From contig QHVD01000185.1 in assembly GCA_003222235.1 (NCBI GenBank), forward strand, positions 1-5,894: DNA of 5,894 bases. The letters run 5' to 3'. This DNA comes from Gemmatimonadota bacterium. Its GTDB lineage: Bacteria > Gemmatimonadota > Gemmatimonadetes > Gemmatimonadales > GWC2-71-9. Positions 1 through 5,131 of the stretch are shown in pieces; position 1 is the stretch's first letter; each line of letters opens with the position of its first letter. Position numbers and translations under genes: made by a program. The notes under the pieces are model-generated. The model worked only from the letters and a program-made list of their open reading frames with translations, was not told the origin of the DNA and did no database searches.

Positions 1-40
1 ACTTGACGGCCCCGGGCGGAGACATTCGGTTTGCTGTGCC

Positions 41-540
41 GTGCCCGTCTCCGTGACCAGCTCGCGCCTCATTTACGACGCCCTGAAAGGCGCCGGGGTC
101 GGCCTCGTGTCCGCCCTCCCGGAGACGTGGCTCGTGCACCTGATCCGCATGGCCGAGGACGACTCGGAGATGATCCTGGTGCGGCTCGCGAAGGAGGAAG
201 AGGGCGTCGGCATCTCGACCGGCGCGTATTTCGCGGGCGTCAAGTCGGCGATGCTGATGCAGAACCACGGCTTCCTCGCCGCCATCAACGGGATCGTGTC
301 GTGCGCACAGCTCTACCGCATCCCGCTGTTAATGCTGATCAGCCAGCGGGGCGCGTTCGGCGAGCGCGACCCCTGGCAGACCGAGGGCGGGGCGGTCACC
401 GAGCTGTTGCTCGACGCGCTCCGCATCCCCCACGAGCGGCTGGAGGCCCCCGGCCACGTCGCGCACAAGATCCCCTCGCATACTCGGCGAACCGCCCCGT
501 CGCGCTGCTCCTCTGCCGCGACCTGATGTGGGAGGAGTGA
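41..540 (+). CDS. ThDP-dependent 2-oxoacid decarboxylase, alpha (PYR) subunit, sulfopyruvate decarboxylase ComD-like; apparent frameshift
   Basis: This resembles the pyrimidine-binding half of split ThDP decarboxylases such as sulfopyruvate decarboxylase alpha, a cytoplasmic enzyme that works with a beta subunit to decarboxylate a 2-oxoacid to an aldehyde. Family marks from the GTG at 41 are ALPETWLVHLI (about residues 25-35), KEEEGVGI (51-58, holding the glutamate that activates ThDP), MQNHGF (73-78) and LYRIPLLMLISQRG (91-104). Read literally, the frame ends at 526 with an unrelated tail. The frame one base earlier encodes AYSANRPVALLLCRDL, the usual family C-terminus, and stops at 538-540. 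One extra C in the C-run at 472-475 joins the two into about 166 residues, a normal length. The restored stop overlaps the next start (TGATG). No good Shine-Dalgarno precedes 41; the frame stays open to the window edge but has no upstream start codon. Substrate is unassigned: sulfopyruvate, phosphonopyruvate and aryl-glyoxylates are all possible. Confidence 0.82.
530..537 (+). promoter_or_regulatory. Shine-Dalgarno for the beta-subunit gene
   Basis: GGGAGGAG lies inside the last codons of the alpha gene, with the GGAGG core 4 bases before the ATG at 540. It favours ATG 540 over the in-frame GTG codons at 528 and 537. It also supports translational coupling between the two subunits. Confidence 0.6.
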
Positions 541-1115
541 TGCGGCGGCTCGAGGCGATCCAGGCCGTCTACCCGAAGCTCGAGCGCTCGATCGTGGTCA
601 CGATCATGGGCGCGGTCGCGGCGGAGCTCCAGTCGCTCGGCCACCGCCCCAACTTCTTCTACCTGCAGCACGCCATGGGGCTCGCCTCATCGCTCGGCCT
701 CGGCCTGGCGCTGTGCCGCCCCGAGCTGCAGGTCGTCGTGCTCGACGGCGACGGCTCGATTCTCATGAACCTGGGTGGTCTCACGACCCTCGCCCGCTAC
801 CGCCCGAAGAACCTCCTCCACGTGGTGTTCGACAACGAGAGCCTCCTCTCCGTGGGCGGCTTCCCGACCGCGACGGCGACGGGGAGCGACCTGGCAGGAA
901 TCGCGGCCGCGGCGGGCGTCCCCCGCAGCACGACGGTGCGTGCGCTCGCGGAATTCACCGACGCGTTCGATGCGGCGCTCGCCGCCCATGACCTGACCAC
1001 CATCGTCGCGAAGGTCGAGGCGACGGGCCCCGCAGGCTTCGTCACCGATCTGGGGCTCCTCGAGAACCGCTTCCAGTTCCAGCGCCACCTGCGAGAGCTC
1101 CAACGAAAGGAGTAG
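540..1115 (+). CDS. ThDP-dependent 2-oxoacid decarboxylase, beta (PP) subunit, sulfopyruvate decarboxylase ComE-like
   Basis: A 191-residue pyrophosphate-binding subunit, the normal size for split ComE-type proteins. The Mg/ThDP motif begins at GDG (residues 70-72) in VVVLDGDGSILMNLGGL and ends about 25 residues later at FDNE (97-100), where the family has DN rather than the textbook NN. It is followed by the family-typical GGFPTATATGSDLAGIA (about 106-122) and a C-terminal ENRFQFQRHL. With the alpha subunit it would form the complete cytoplasmic active site, with ThDP bound at the interface. ATG 540 overlaps the restored alpha stop in TGATG, and the cyclase gene follows after 4 bases, so the three genes are surely one operon. 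The family is certain in outline; sulfopyruvate as substrate is not, because no other coenzyme M or taurine-type genes are visible. Confidence 0.88.
   Translation: MRRLEAIQAVYPKLERSIVVTIMGAVAAELQSLGHRPNFFYLQHAMGLASSLGLGLALCRPELQVVVLDGDGSILMNLGGLTTLARYRPKNLLHVVFDNESLLSVGGFPTATATGSDLAGIAAAAGVPRSTTVRALAEFTDAFDAALAAHDLTTIVAKVEATGPAGFVTDLGLLENRFQFQRHLRELQRKE
1106..1112 (+). promoter_or_regulatory. Shine-Dalgarno for the cyclase gene
   Basis: AAAGGAG overlaps the last codons of the beta-subunit gene and stands 7 bases before the ATG at 1120. This is the best spaced ribosome site in the operon and fixes the cyclase start. Confidence 0.65.
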
Positions 1116-1119
1116 GGCC

Positions 1120-1941
1120 ATGCCCGCGCTGCTCGCCGAGCTGATCGACGCGCTCGACACCGGCCGGCTCAGGATCGTGGACCTGACGCAGCCGCTCGGC
1201 CCCGACACGCCGGTGATCGGGCTGCCGACCCAGTTCGCCTCGTCGCCCGGGATGAGCATCGAGGTCATCTCCCGCTACGATCAGAACGGGCCCGCCTGGT
1301 ACTGGAACACGATCCGCCTGGGAGAGCACACGGGGACTCACTTCGACGCCCCCGTGCATTGGATCACCGGTAAGGATCTGCCGGACAACACATGCGAAAC
1401 GATCCCCGTGCGACGCCTCGTCGGACCGGCGTGCGTGATCGACGTGACCGTGGAGGTCGCCAAGAACCCCGACTTCCTGCTCATGCCGGAGCACGTGGCA
1501 GCGTGGGAAAAACAGCACGGCACGATCCCGCGCGGCGCGTGGGTTCTGTTGCGCACGGGATGGAGCAAGCGAAACAGCGCGAGGGAATTTCTCAACGTGC
1601 TAGGCGACGGCCCTCACTCGCCGGGCTTCCACAAGAGCACCTCCGAGCTGCTGGCAAGAGAGCGCGACGTCACGGGCGTCGGCGTCGAGACGGTAGGCAC
1701 CGATGCCGGTCAGGCCGGGAGGTTCGACCCGCCCTTCCCGAACCACGCAACGATGCACGGCGCTGGTAAGTTCGGGCTGGCGAGCCTCCGTAACCTGGAC
1801 GAGCTGCCGCCCACTGGTGCCGTGGTGATCGCGGCGCCGCTCAAGATCGTGAACGGCAGCGGCAGTCCGCTGCGCGTGCTGGCGATCGTCCCCGAGCGCC
1901 GGAAGGCCCGCGCGCGGGCCGCGGATGACGCTGGCGGGTAG
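1120..1941 (+). CDS. Cyclase family metal-dependent hydrolase (PF04199; kynurenine formamidase / isatin hydrolase-like)
   Basis: A 273-residue protein of the cyclase superfamily, whose members hydrolyse amide or lactam bonds using Zn or Mn. The signature HxGTHxDxPxH is complete as H70, H74, D76 and H80 in GEHTGTHFDAPVHW. Downstream are PRGAWVLLRTGWSK (about 137-150), VGVETVGTDAG (187-197), NHATMHG (208-214) and NLDELPPTGAVVIAAPLKI (225-243), then GSGSPLRVLAIV. The histidine expected in the C-terminal half is H209. Twelve residues later, where kynurenine formamidases have a conserved glutamate, this protein has A221. No signal peptide is seen, so it should be cytoplasmic. It is the last gene of the decarboxylase operon, 4 bases after the beta subunit. 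That argues for a role in the same pathway rather than in tryptophan-kynurenine turnover, as no kynureninase or dioxygenase gene is near. Family is secure; substrate unknown. Confidence 0.9.
   Translation: MPALLAELIDALDTGRLRIVDLTQPLGPDTPVIGLPTQFASSPGMSIEVISRYDQNGPAWYWNTIRLGEHTGTHFDAPVHWITGKDLPDNTCETIPVRRLVGPACVIDVTVEVAKNPDFLLMPEHVAAWEKQHGTIPRGAWVLLRTGWSKRNSAREFLNVLGDGPHSPGFHKSTSELLARERDVTGVGVETVGTDAGQAGRFDPPFPNHATMHGAGKFGLASLRNLDELPPTGAVVIAAPLKIVNGSGSPLRVLAIVPERRKARARAADDAGG
1905..1920. repeat. Perfect 16-bp palindrome near the 3' end of the cyclase gene
   Basis: GGCCCGCGCGCGGGCC reads the same on both strands and lies in the last codons of the cyclase gene, encoding part of the basic tail KARARA. 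It has no spacer and no following T-run, so it is not a standard terminator. It may simply reflect high-GC arginine and alanine codons. Confidence 0.5.
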
Positions 1942-1957
1942 CAGGCGCCTGAAGTCC

Positions 1958-1986
1958 TTGACGCGGGAAGAGATACGGGCTATGTG
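1958..1986 (+). promoter_or_regulatory. Possible sigma-70 type promoter upstream of the DUF1579-like gene
   Basis: TTGACG (1958-1963, five of six matches to the -35 consensus) is followed after exactly 17 bases by TATGTG (1981-1986, three of six matches to the -10). It lies in the 69-base gap after the cyclase stop and would start transcription about 15-20 bases before the ATG at 2011. The -10 is poor, so this is only a candidate. Confidence 0.3.
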
Positions 1987-2010
1987 CCTGTCTCCAACAA
2001 CGAGGTCGTC

Positions 2011-2631
2011 ATGCGCCACACCGTTCGTTCTCTATCTACCGGAACCCTGCTCGCCGCGATGGTCGCGATCGCACCACGGCTGTCGGCGCAGGCCACGCGC
2101 CGCACCGCGGAGCAGATACGGGCGTCCTATGGCGCGCACAAGGGTGAGTTCGACTACCTGCTCGGCGACTGGGAGTTCACCTCGGTAAGCCGGGAATTCG
2201 GCGCGGGCCAGGGATACTGGAGCGCGGTGCAACTCGCTGAGGGCGCCCCGGTCCTGGACGAGTATCGCGTCGTCGGTGACAGCGGCCAGACGTGGTATGT
2301 CACGAACACGCTGCGGGCCTACAACGCCAACCTCGATCAATGGGAGCTCGTCTCCACCGAGCCGGGGAGCGGGTTGCAGAATGTCGGGACCGGACACCGC
2401 GTGAGCGACGAGATGCACATCGAGCAGCAGTTCGGCGTGGGCACGCCCCACCCGTCACTCTGGCGCATCCGCTACTACGATATCCGGCCCGATCGCTTCT
2501 CCTGGACCGGCGATCGCTCCACCGATGGCGGCAAGACGTGGACGACGCAATGGCTGCAGATCGAGGCTCGCCGCATCGGGCCGGCGCGGTCCATGGGTCC
2601 GCTCGCACCGGCGAGGAAGCAGACGAGGTGA
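2011..2631 (+). CDS. Secreted DUF1579-like protein of unknown function
   Basis: A 206-residue protein from ATG 2011. The N-terminus is a clear Sec signal: basic start MRHTVR, hydrophobic core about residues 11-22, and a likely cut after LSA (A26) or slightly later, so the mature protein is periplasmic or exported. The mature part opens with GEFDYLLGDWEF (45-56), the hallmark of DUF1579-like proteins, followed by AEGAPVLDEYRVVGD (76-90), LRAYNANLDQWELV (101-114), MHIEQQFG (135-142), WRIRYYDIRPDRFSW (151-165) and DRSTDGGKTW (168-177). That alternation suits a small beta-barrel, possibly a ligand binder, but no catalytic set is evident. ATG 2011 is preferred to GTG 1984 because it opens directly on the signal peptide and has GAGG (2002-2005) at good spacing. 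The stop overlaps the ankyrin gene start by 4 bases. Molecular function is unknown. Confidence 0.83.
   Translation: MRHTVRSLSTGTLLAAMVAIAPRLSAQATRRTAEQIRASYGAHKGEFDYLLGDWEFTSVSREFGAGQGYWSAVQLAEGAPVLDEYRVVGDSGQTWYVTNTLRAYNANLDQWELVSTEPGSGLQNVGTGHRVSDEMHIEQQFGVGTPHPSLWRIRYYDIRPDRFSWTGDRSTDGGKTWTTQWLQIEARRIGPARSMGPLAPARKQTR
2613..2619 (+). promoter_or_regulatory. Shine-Dalgarno for the ankyrin gene
   Basis: GAGGAAG stands 8 bases before the GTG at 2628, inside the end of the DUF1579-like gene. It supports the GTGA overlapping start of the ankyrin gene rather than any start further upstream in the same open frame. Confidence 0.55.
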
Positions 2632-3989
2632 CCGAGCAGGGCGATCCACGGGCGGCCTTCGTCGAGGCCGCGTGCGTGCCCCTGGATAGGGGGAGCGGGC
2701 ACGCCACAGGGACCCTCGAGCGCGCCGAGGCGATCCTGGCGGCCCACCCGGAGGTCGCGACGGGCGACGTCCATACGGCGGCCATCCTCGGCGACGACGC
2801 GACGGTGCGGCGGTTCCTCGCTCTCGATGGGGCAAACGCCGCCGCGAAGGGCGGCCCGCGCGAGTGGGACGCACTGACTCACCTGTGTTTCTCGAGATAC
2901 CTCCGGCTCGATCGCGTCCGTGCGGACGCGTTCGTGCGGGCGGCGCGGGCTCTGCTCGACGCCGGGGCGAGCGCGAGTACCGGGTTCTATTCTCAGGACC
3001 ACCAGCCCGAGCCCGCATTCGAGAGCGCGATCTACGGCGCCGCCGGAGTCGCTCACCACGCGGAGCTCACGCGCCTGCTGCTCCAGCGTGGAGCGGATCC
3101 GAACGACGGCGAGACTCCGTATCACACGCCGGAAGGCCTCGACAACGCCGCCCTCGAGGTCCTGGTCGAGAGCGGGAAGCTCACGGACGACAGCCTTGCA
3201 ACCATGCTGCTCCGCAAGGCCGACTGGCATGACTATCAGGGCCTCAAGTTTCTGCTCGAGCACGGCGCCGATCCCAATCGCATCACGCATTGGAATTACA
3301 CGGCGCTCCATCAGGCGATGCGGCGCGACAACGCACTCGACAACATCGAGTTGCTGCTGGACCACGGGGCCGACCCGACGCTCGAGAACCGCGTGGATGG
3401 CAAGTCGGCGGTTGCGATCGCCGCGCGAAGAGGACGGGGAGACGTGCTCCAGCTGTTCGAGCGACGAGGCGTTCCCGTCGAGCTTCATGGCGTCGAGCGC
3501 CTGATCGCCGCGTGTGCGGGGAACGACGGAGCGGCCGTCCGCTCCATCGTGGACCGGGAACTCGGGCTCGTGAGAGAGGTCCTGGCCGAAGGCGGCGAGC
3601 TGCTCGCACAGTTCGCAGGCGTCGGGAATACGGACGGCGTTCGCCACCTCCTCGACCTCGGCGTGGACGTCACGGCGCCGTACGAGAAGGGCGACGCCTA
3701 TTTCGGCATCGCGAAGCACAGCATGGCGCTTCACGTGGCGGCCTGGCGCGCGCACCACGCGACCGTGAGACTCCTCGTCGAACGTGGAGCGCCCGTGAAC
3801 GCGCGGGACGGCGACGGTCGTACGCCTCTGGCTCTTGCCGTGCGCGCGTGCGTGGACTCCTACTGGAGTCACAGGCGCACCCCCGAGTCGGTTCAAGCGC
3901 TGCTCCGCGCAGGAGCATCCGTCAGCGGCGTCGCGTTCCCGTCAGGCTACGCGGAAGTCGACGAGCTGCTCAGATCGCAGGCGACGTGA
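2628..3989 (+). CDS. Ankyrin-repeat protein, cytoplasmic
   Basis: A 453-residue protein made almost entirely of ankyrin-type helical repeats. Clear repeat ends are LLDAGAS (110-116), LLLQRGADPND (150-160), LLEHGADPNR (209-218), LLLDHGADP (242-250), LLDLGVDVTA (341-350), LLVERGAPVNARDGDGRTPL (382-401) and LLRAGASVSG (425-434). TALHQA (225-230) and ALHVAAW (367-373) open helices. The N-terminal 70 residues have a distinct conserved-looking stretch (FVEAACVPLD, then TLERAEAILAAHPEVA) leading into the first repeat. There is no signal peptide or membrane segment. Ankyrin stacks bind other proteins; no enzymatic domain is fused, so a partner cannot be named. GTG 2628 is chosen because it overlaps the previous stop as GTGA and has a good Shine-Dalgarno; the frame stays open upstream to about 2292 only as a shadow of the DUF1579-like gene. 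The coupling suggests co-expression, although the two products act in different compartments. Confidence 0.88.
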   Translation: MTEQGDPRAAFVEAACVPLDRGSGHATGTLERAEAILAAHPEVATGDVHTAAILGDDATVRRFLALDGANAAAKGGPREWDALTHLCFSRYLRLDRVRADAFVRAARALLDAGASASTGFYSQDHQPEPAFESAIYGAAGVAHHAELTRLLLQRGADPNDGETPYHTPEGLDNAALEVLVESGKLTDDSLATMLLRKADWHDYQGLKFLLEHGADPNRITHWNYTALHQAMRRDNALDNIELLLDHGADPTLENRVDGKSAVAIAARRGRGDVLQLFERRGVPVELHGVERLIAACAGNDGAAVRSIVDRELGLVREVLAEGGELLAQFAGVGNTDGVRHLLDLGVDVTAPYEKGDAYFGIAKHSMALHVAAWRAHHATVRLLVERGAPVNARDGDGRTPLALAVRACVDSYWSHRRTPESVQALLRAGASVSGVAFPSGYAEVDELLRSQAT

Positions 3990-4000
3990 CCGCGGTGAAC

Positions 4001-4040
4001 TCTGAAGCACGGTGAGGACCTCTGAAGCGCGGTCGAGGAT
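4001..4040. repeat. Imperfect tandem pair of about 20 bases
   Basis: TCTGAAGCACGGTGAGGACC (4001-4020) is followed at once by TCTGAAGCGCGGTCGAGGAT (4021-4040). They share TCTGAAGC and CGGT and differ by a substitution, a one-base gap and the last two bases. A related third copy, CTCTTGAAGACGGGTGAG, occurs at about 4144-4161 across the GH130 start codon. Confidence 0.6.
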
Positions 4041-4068
4041 GCGGGCGCTCGGGAGGCCCTGCATCGTT

Positions 4069-4092
4069 CCCCCCTCCCGCAGGGAGAGGGGG
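4069..4092. repeat. Strong GC hairpin (possible terminator or REP-like element)
   Basis: CCCCCCTCCC (4069-4078) pairs with GGGAG plus GGGGG (4082-4086 and 4088-4092), leaving a GCA loop and one bulged A at 4087: ten pairs, nine of them G-C. No T-run follows on either strand, so it is not a textbook intrinsic terminator. It sits about 80 bases after the ankyrin stop and could block transcription, stabilise an mRNA end or be a dispersed palindromic element. Confidence 0.55.
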
Positions 4093-4144
4093 ACAGGGGG
4101 TGAGGACCCCTCTCCCGCAGGTAGGGGAACAGGGGGGGAGGACC
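4071..4144. repeat. Two tandem copies of a 38-base hairpin-forming repeat
   Basis: Copy A (4071-4108) and copy B (4107-4144) both run C4, CT-rich arm, CCCGCAGG, G-rich arm, ACAGGGGG, then GAGGACC, with a few substitutions and compensating one- or two-base gaps. Copy A has the perfect stem; copy B carries a T in the right arm (GGTAGGGG) and folds less well. The end of copy B contains the GGAGG that precedes the GH130 start. Confidence 0.65.
4137..4141 (+). promoter_or_regulatory. Shine-Dalgarno of the GH130 gene, inside a repeat copy
   Basis: GGAGG stands 5 bases before the TTG at 4147, in frame with the GH130 domain and directly before a hydrophobic signal-like N-terminus. It decides the start in favour of TTG 4147 over GTG 4012, which has no visible ribosome site. 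The motif lies in the right end of the second 38-base repeat. Confidence 0.6.
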
Positions 4145-4146
4145 TC

Positions 4147-5118
4147 TTGAAGACGGGTGAGCGCTTTGGGCTGCTGCTCGTACTCGGCGCCCTGCTCCTC
4201 TCGGGTCAGCGAGATGGATGGCCCTTCCGGACATGGCGCCGCGTCTCGAACGGCCCCGTGCTGGCCCCGCAGGGCGATGGGTGGGAGGCCGCAGGCACGT
4301 TCAACCCCTCCGTGGTACGGCACGACGGCAAGATCGTCATGCTCTATCGTGCCCAGGACAGGACCGGCACCTCGCGCCTGGGGTACGCCACCAGCCCTGA
4401 CGGCATCCGCTTCACGCGTCGGCCTGAGCCGGTGCTGTCGCCCGAAACCGACTACGAAACGGGCGGCGGCGTCGAGGATCCGCGGTTGGTGAGGTTCGGT
4501 GACACGTACTATCTCACCTACACCGGCTACAACAAGAAGGATGCCCAGCTGTGCCTGGCCACGTCGAAAGACCTCGTTCACTGGGACCGGATGGGGGTGA
4601 TTCTGCCCGCGTACAAGGGCCGGTGGAACGTGGGCTGGACCAAGTCGGGGGCCATCGTGCCGGAAAAGATCGACGGAAAATACTGGATGTATTTCCTCGG
4701 CACCGCCGCCGACAAGACCGACCAGATGGGCCTGGCGTACTCCGTGGATCTCGTCCACTGGACTGAAGCGCTCGATGTGCCGGTGCTGCCGCGCCGGCCG
4801 GGGCGATTCGACTCGCGCGTGGTGGAACCCGGCCCCGCACCCATCGTGACCGCCGACGGCATCGTGTTGGTTTACAACGGTGCGGATGATGCGCTCGTCT
4901 ACCGTACCGGCATTGCCCGCTTCGACCGCACGGACCCGCGCCGGGTGCTCTCCCGTACGGATACGCCGGTGTTCGCACCCGAGGCGGCGTGGGAGAAAGC
5001 CGGGCAAGTCCCGAACGTCGTCTTCGTGGAAGGCATGGTTCGGCAGGGAAGCAGATGGCTTCTTTACTATGGCGGTGCCGACAAGTACGTCGGCGTCGCC
5101 GCGGCGGCCACGCGGTAG
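4147..5118 (+). CDS. GH130-family beta-mannoside phosphorylase or mannosidase, probably exported
   Basis: A 323-residue protein from TTG 4147. It shows the five-bladed propeller motifs of glycoside hydrolase family 130, which phosphorolyse or hydrolyse beta-mannosides: TFNPSVV (51-57) with GKIVMLYRAQD (61-71), GGGVEDPRLV (106-115, whose Asp111 matches the proposed general acid), YYLTYTGYNK (121-130), NVGWTKSGAI (161-170), VEPGPAPIV (226-234), LVYNGADD (241-248), VPNVVFVEGM (288-297) and LLYYGGADKYVG (305-316). The size fits the family. The N-terminus reads MKTGERFGLLLVLGALLLSG, a short basic part plus about 13 hydrophobic residues, so a signal peptide or anchor. There is no lipobox cysteine. 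Most GH130 phosphorylases are cytoplasmic, so export favours a hydrolase or an extracytoplasmic role; that is inference. No SusD-like, transporter or other glycosidase gene is adjacent. The membrane protein gene starts 13 bases later. Confidence 0.86.
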   Translation: MKTGERFGLLLVLGALLLSGQRDGWPFRTWRRVSNGPVLAPQGDGWEAAGTFNPSVVRHDGKIVMLYRAQDRTGTSRLGYATSPDGIRFTRRPEPVLSPETDYETGGGVEDPRLVRFGDTYYLTYTGYNKKDAQLCLATSKDLVHWDRMGVILPAYKGRWNVGWTKSGAIVPEKIDGKYWMYFLGTAADKTDQMGLAYSVDLVHWTEALDVPVLPRRPGRFDSRVVEPGPAPIVTADGIVLVYNGADDALVYRTGIARFDRTDPRRVLSRTDTPVFAPEAAWEKAGQVPNVVFVEGMVRQGSRWLLYYGGADKYVGVAAAATR

Positions 5119-5131
5119 CGCTCCGTAAGAA

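Larger units (their letters stand above)
3990..4146. other. 157-base repeat-rich intergenic spacer
   Basis: This stretch separates the ankyrin gene from the GH130 gene. The frame of the GH130 gene is open back to a GTG at 4012, but the translation there is low-complexity (R, G, E and P rich), unlike any GH130 N-terminus, and it spans tandem repeats and a hairpin. I therefore treat it as non-coding. Its contents are listed separately: a 20-base tandem pair, a 36-base-period tandem pair and a GC hairpin. Confidence 0.7.

Noticed and set aside
3..31. Promoter before the decarboxylase operon (TTGACG at 3-8)
   Set aside because: At 15-18 bases downstream I find no hexamer resembling TATAAT, and the window edge prevents judging the upstream context.
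31..540. Arginine-rich open frame starting at 31 as a separate gene
   Set aside because: Only its last 20 or so residues resemble a real protein, and those are the displaced C-terminus of the decarboxylase alpha subunit; the rest is an arginine-rich out-of-frame translation.
1971..2123. Ten-base direct repeat AGATACGGGC at 1971-1980 and 2114-2123
   Set aside because: Only two copies, one inside coding sequence and with different flanks; chance similarity is the simplest explanation.
2475..3896. Long antisense open frame (473 codons) opposite the ankyrin gene
   Set aside because: It mirrors the codons of a clearly recognisable ankyrin gene, has no recognisable domain and is expected where GC-rich third positions suppress stop codons on the opposite strand.
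4012..4146. N-terminal extension of the GH130 gene from GTG 4012
   Set aside because: The 45 extra residues are low-complexity and derive from tandem repeats, no ribosome site precedes 4012, and the extension would bury the hydrophobic signal inside the protein.
3970..5007. Antisense open frame (345 codons) opposite the GH130 gene
   Set aside because: It is a shadow of GH130 coding sequence and runs through the intergenic repeats; its translation shows no family signature.
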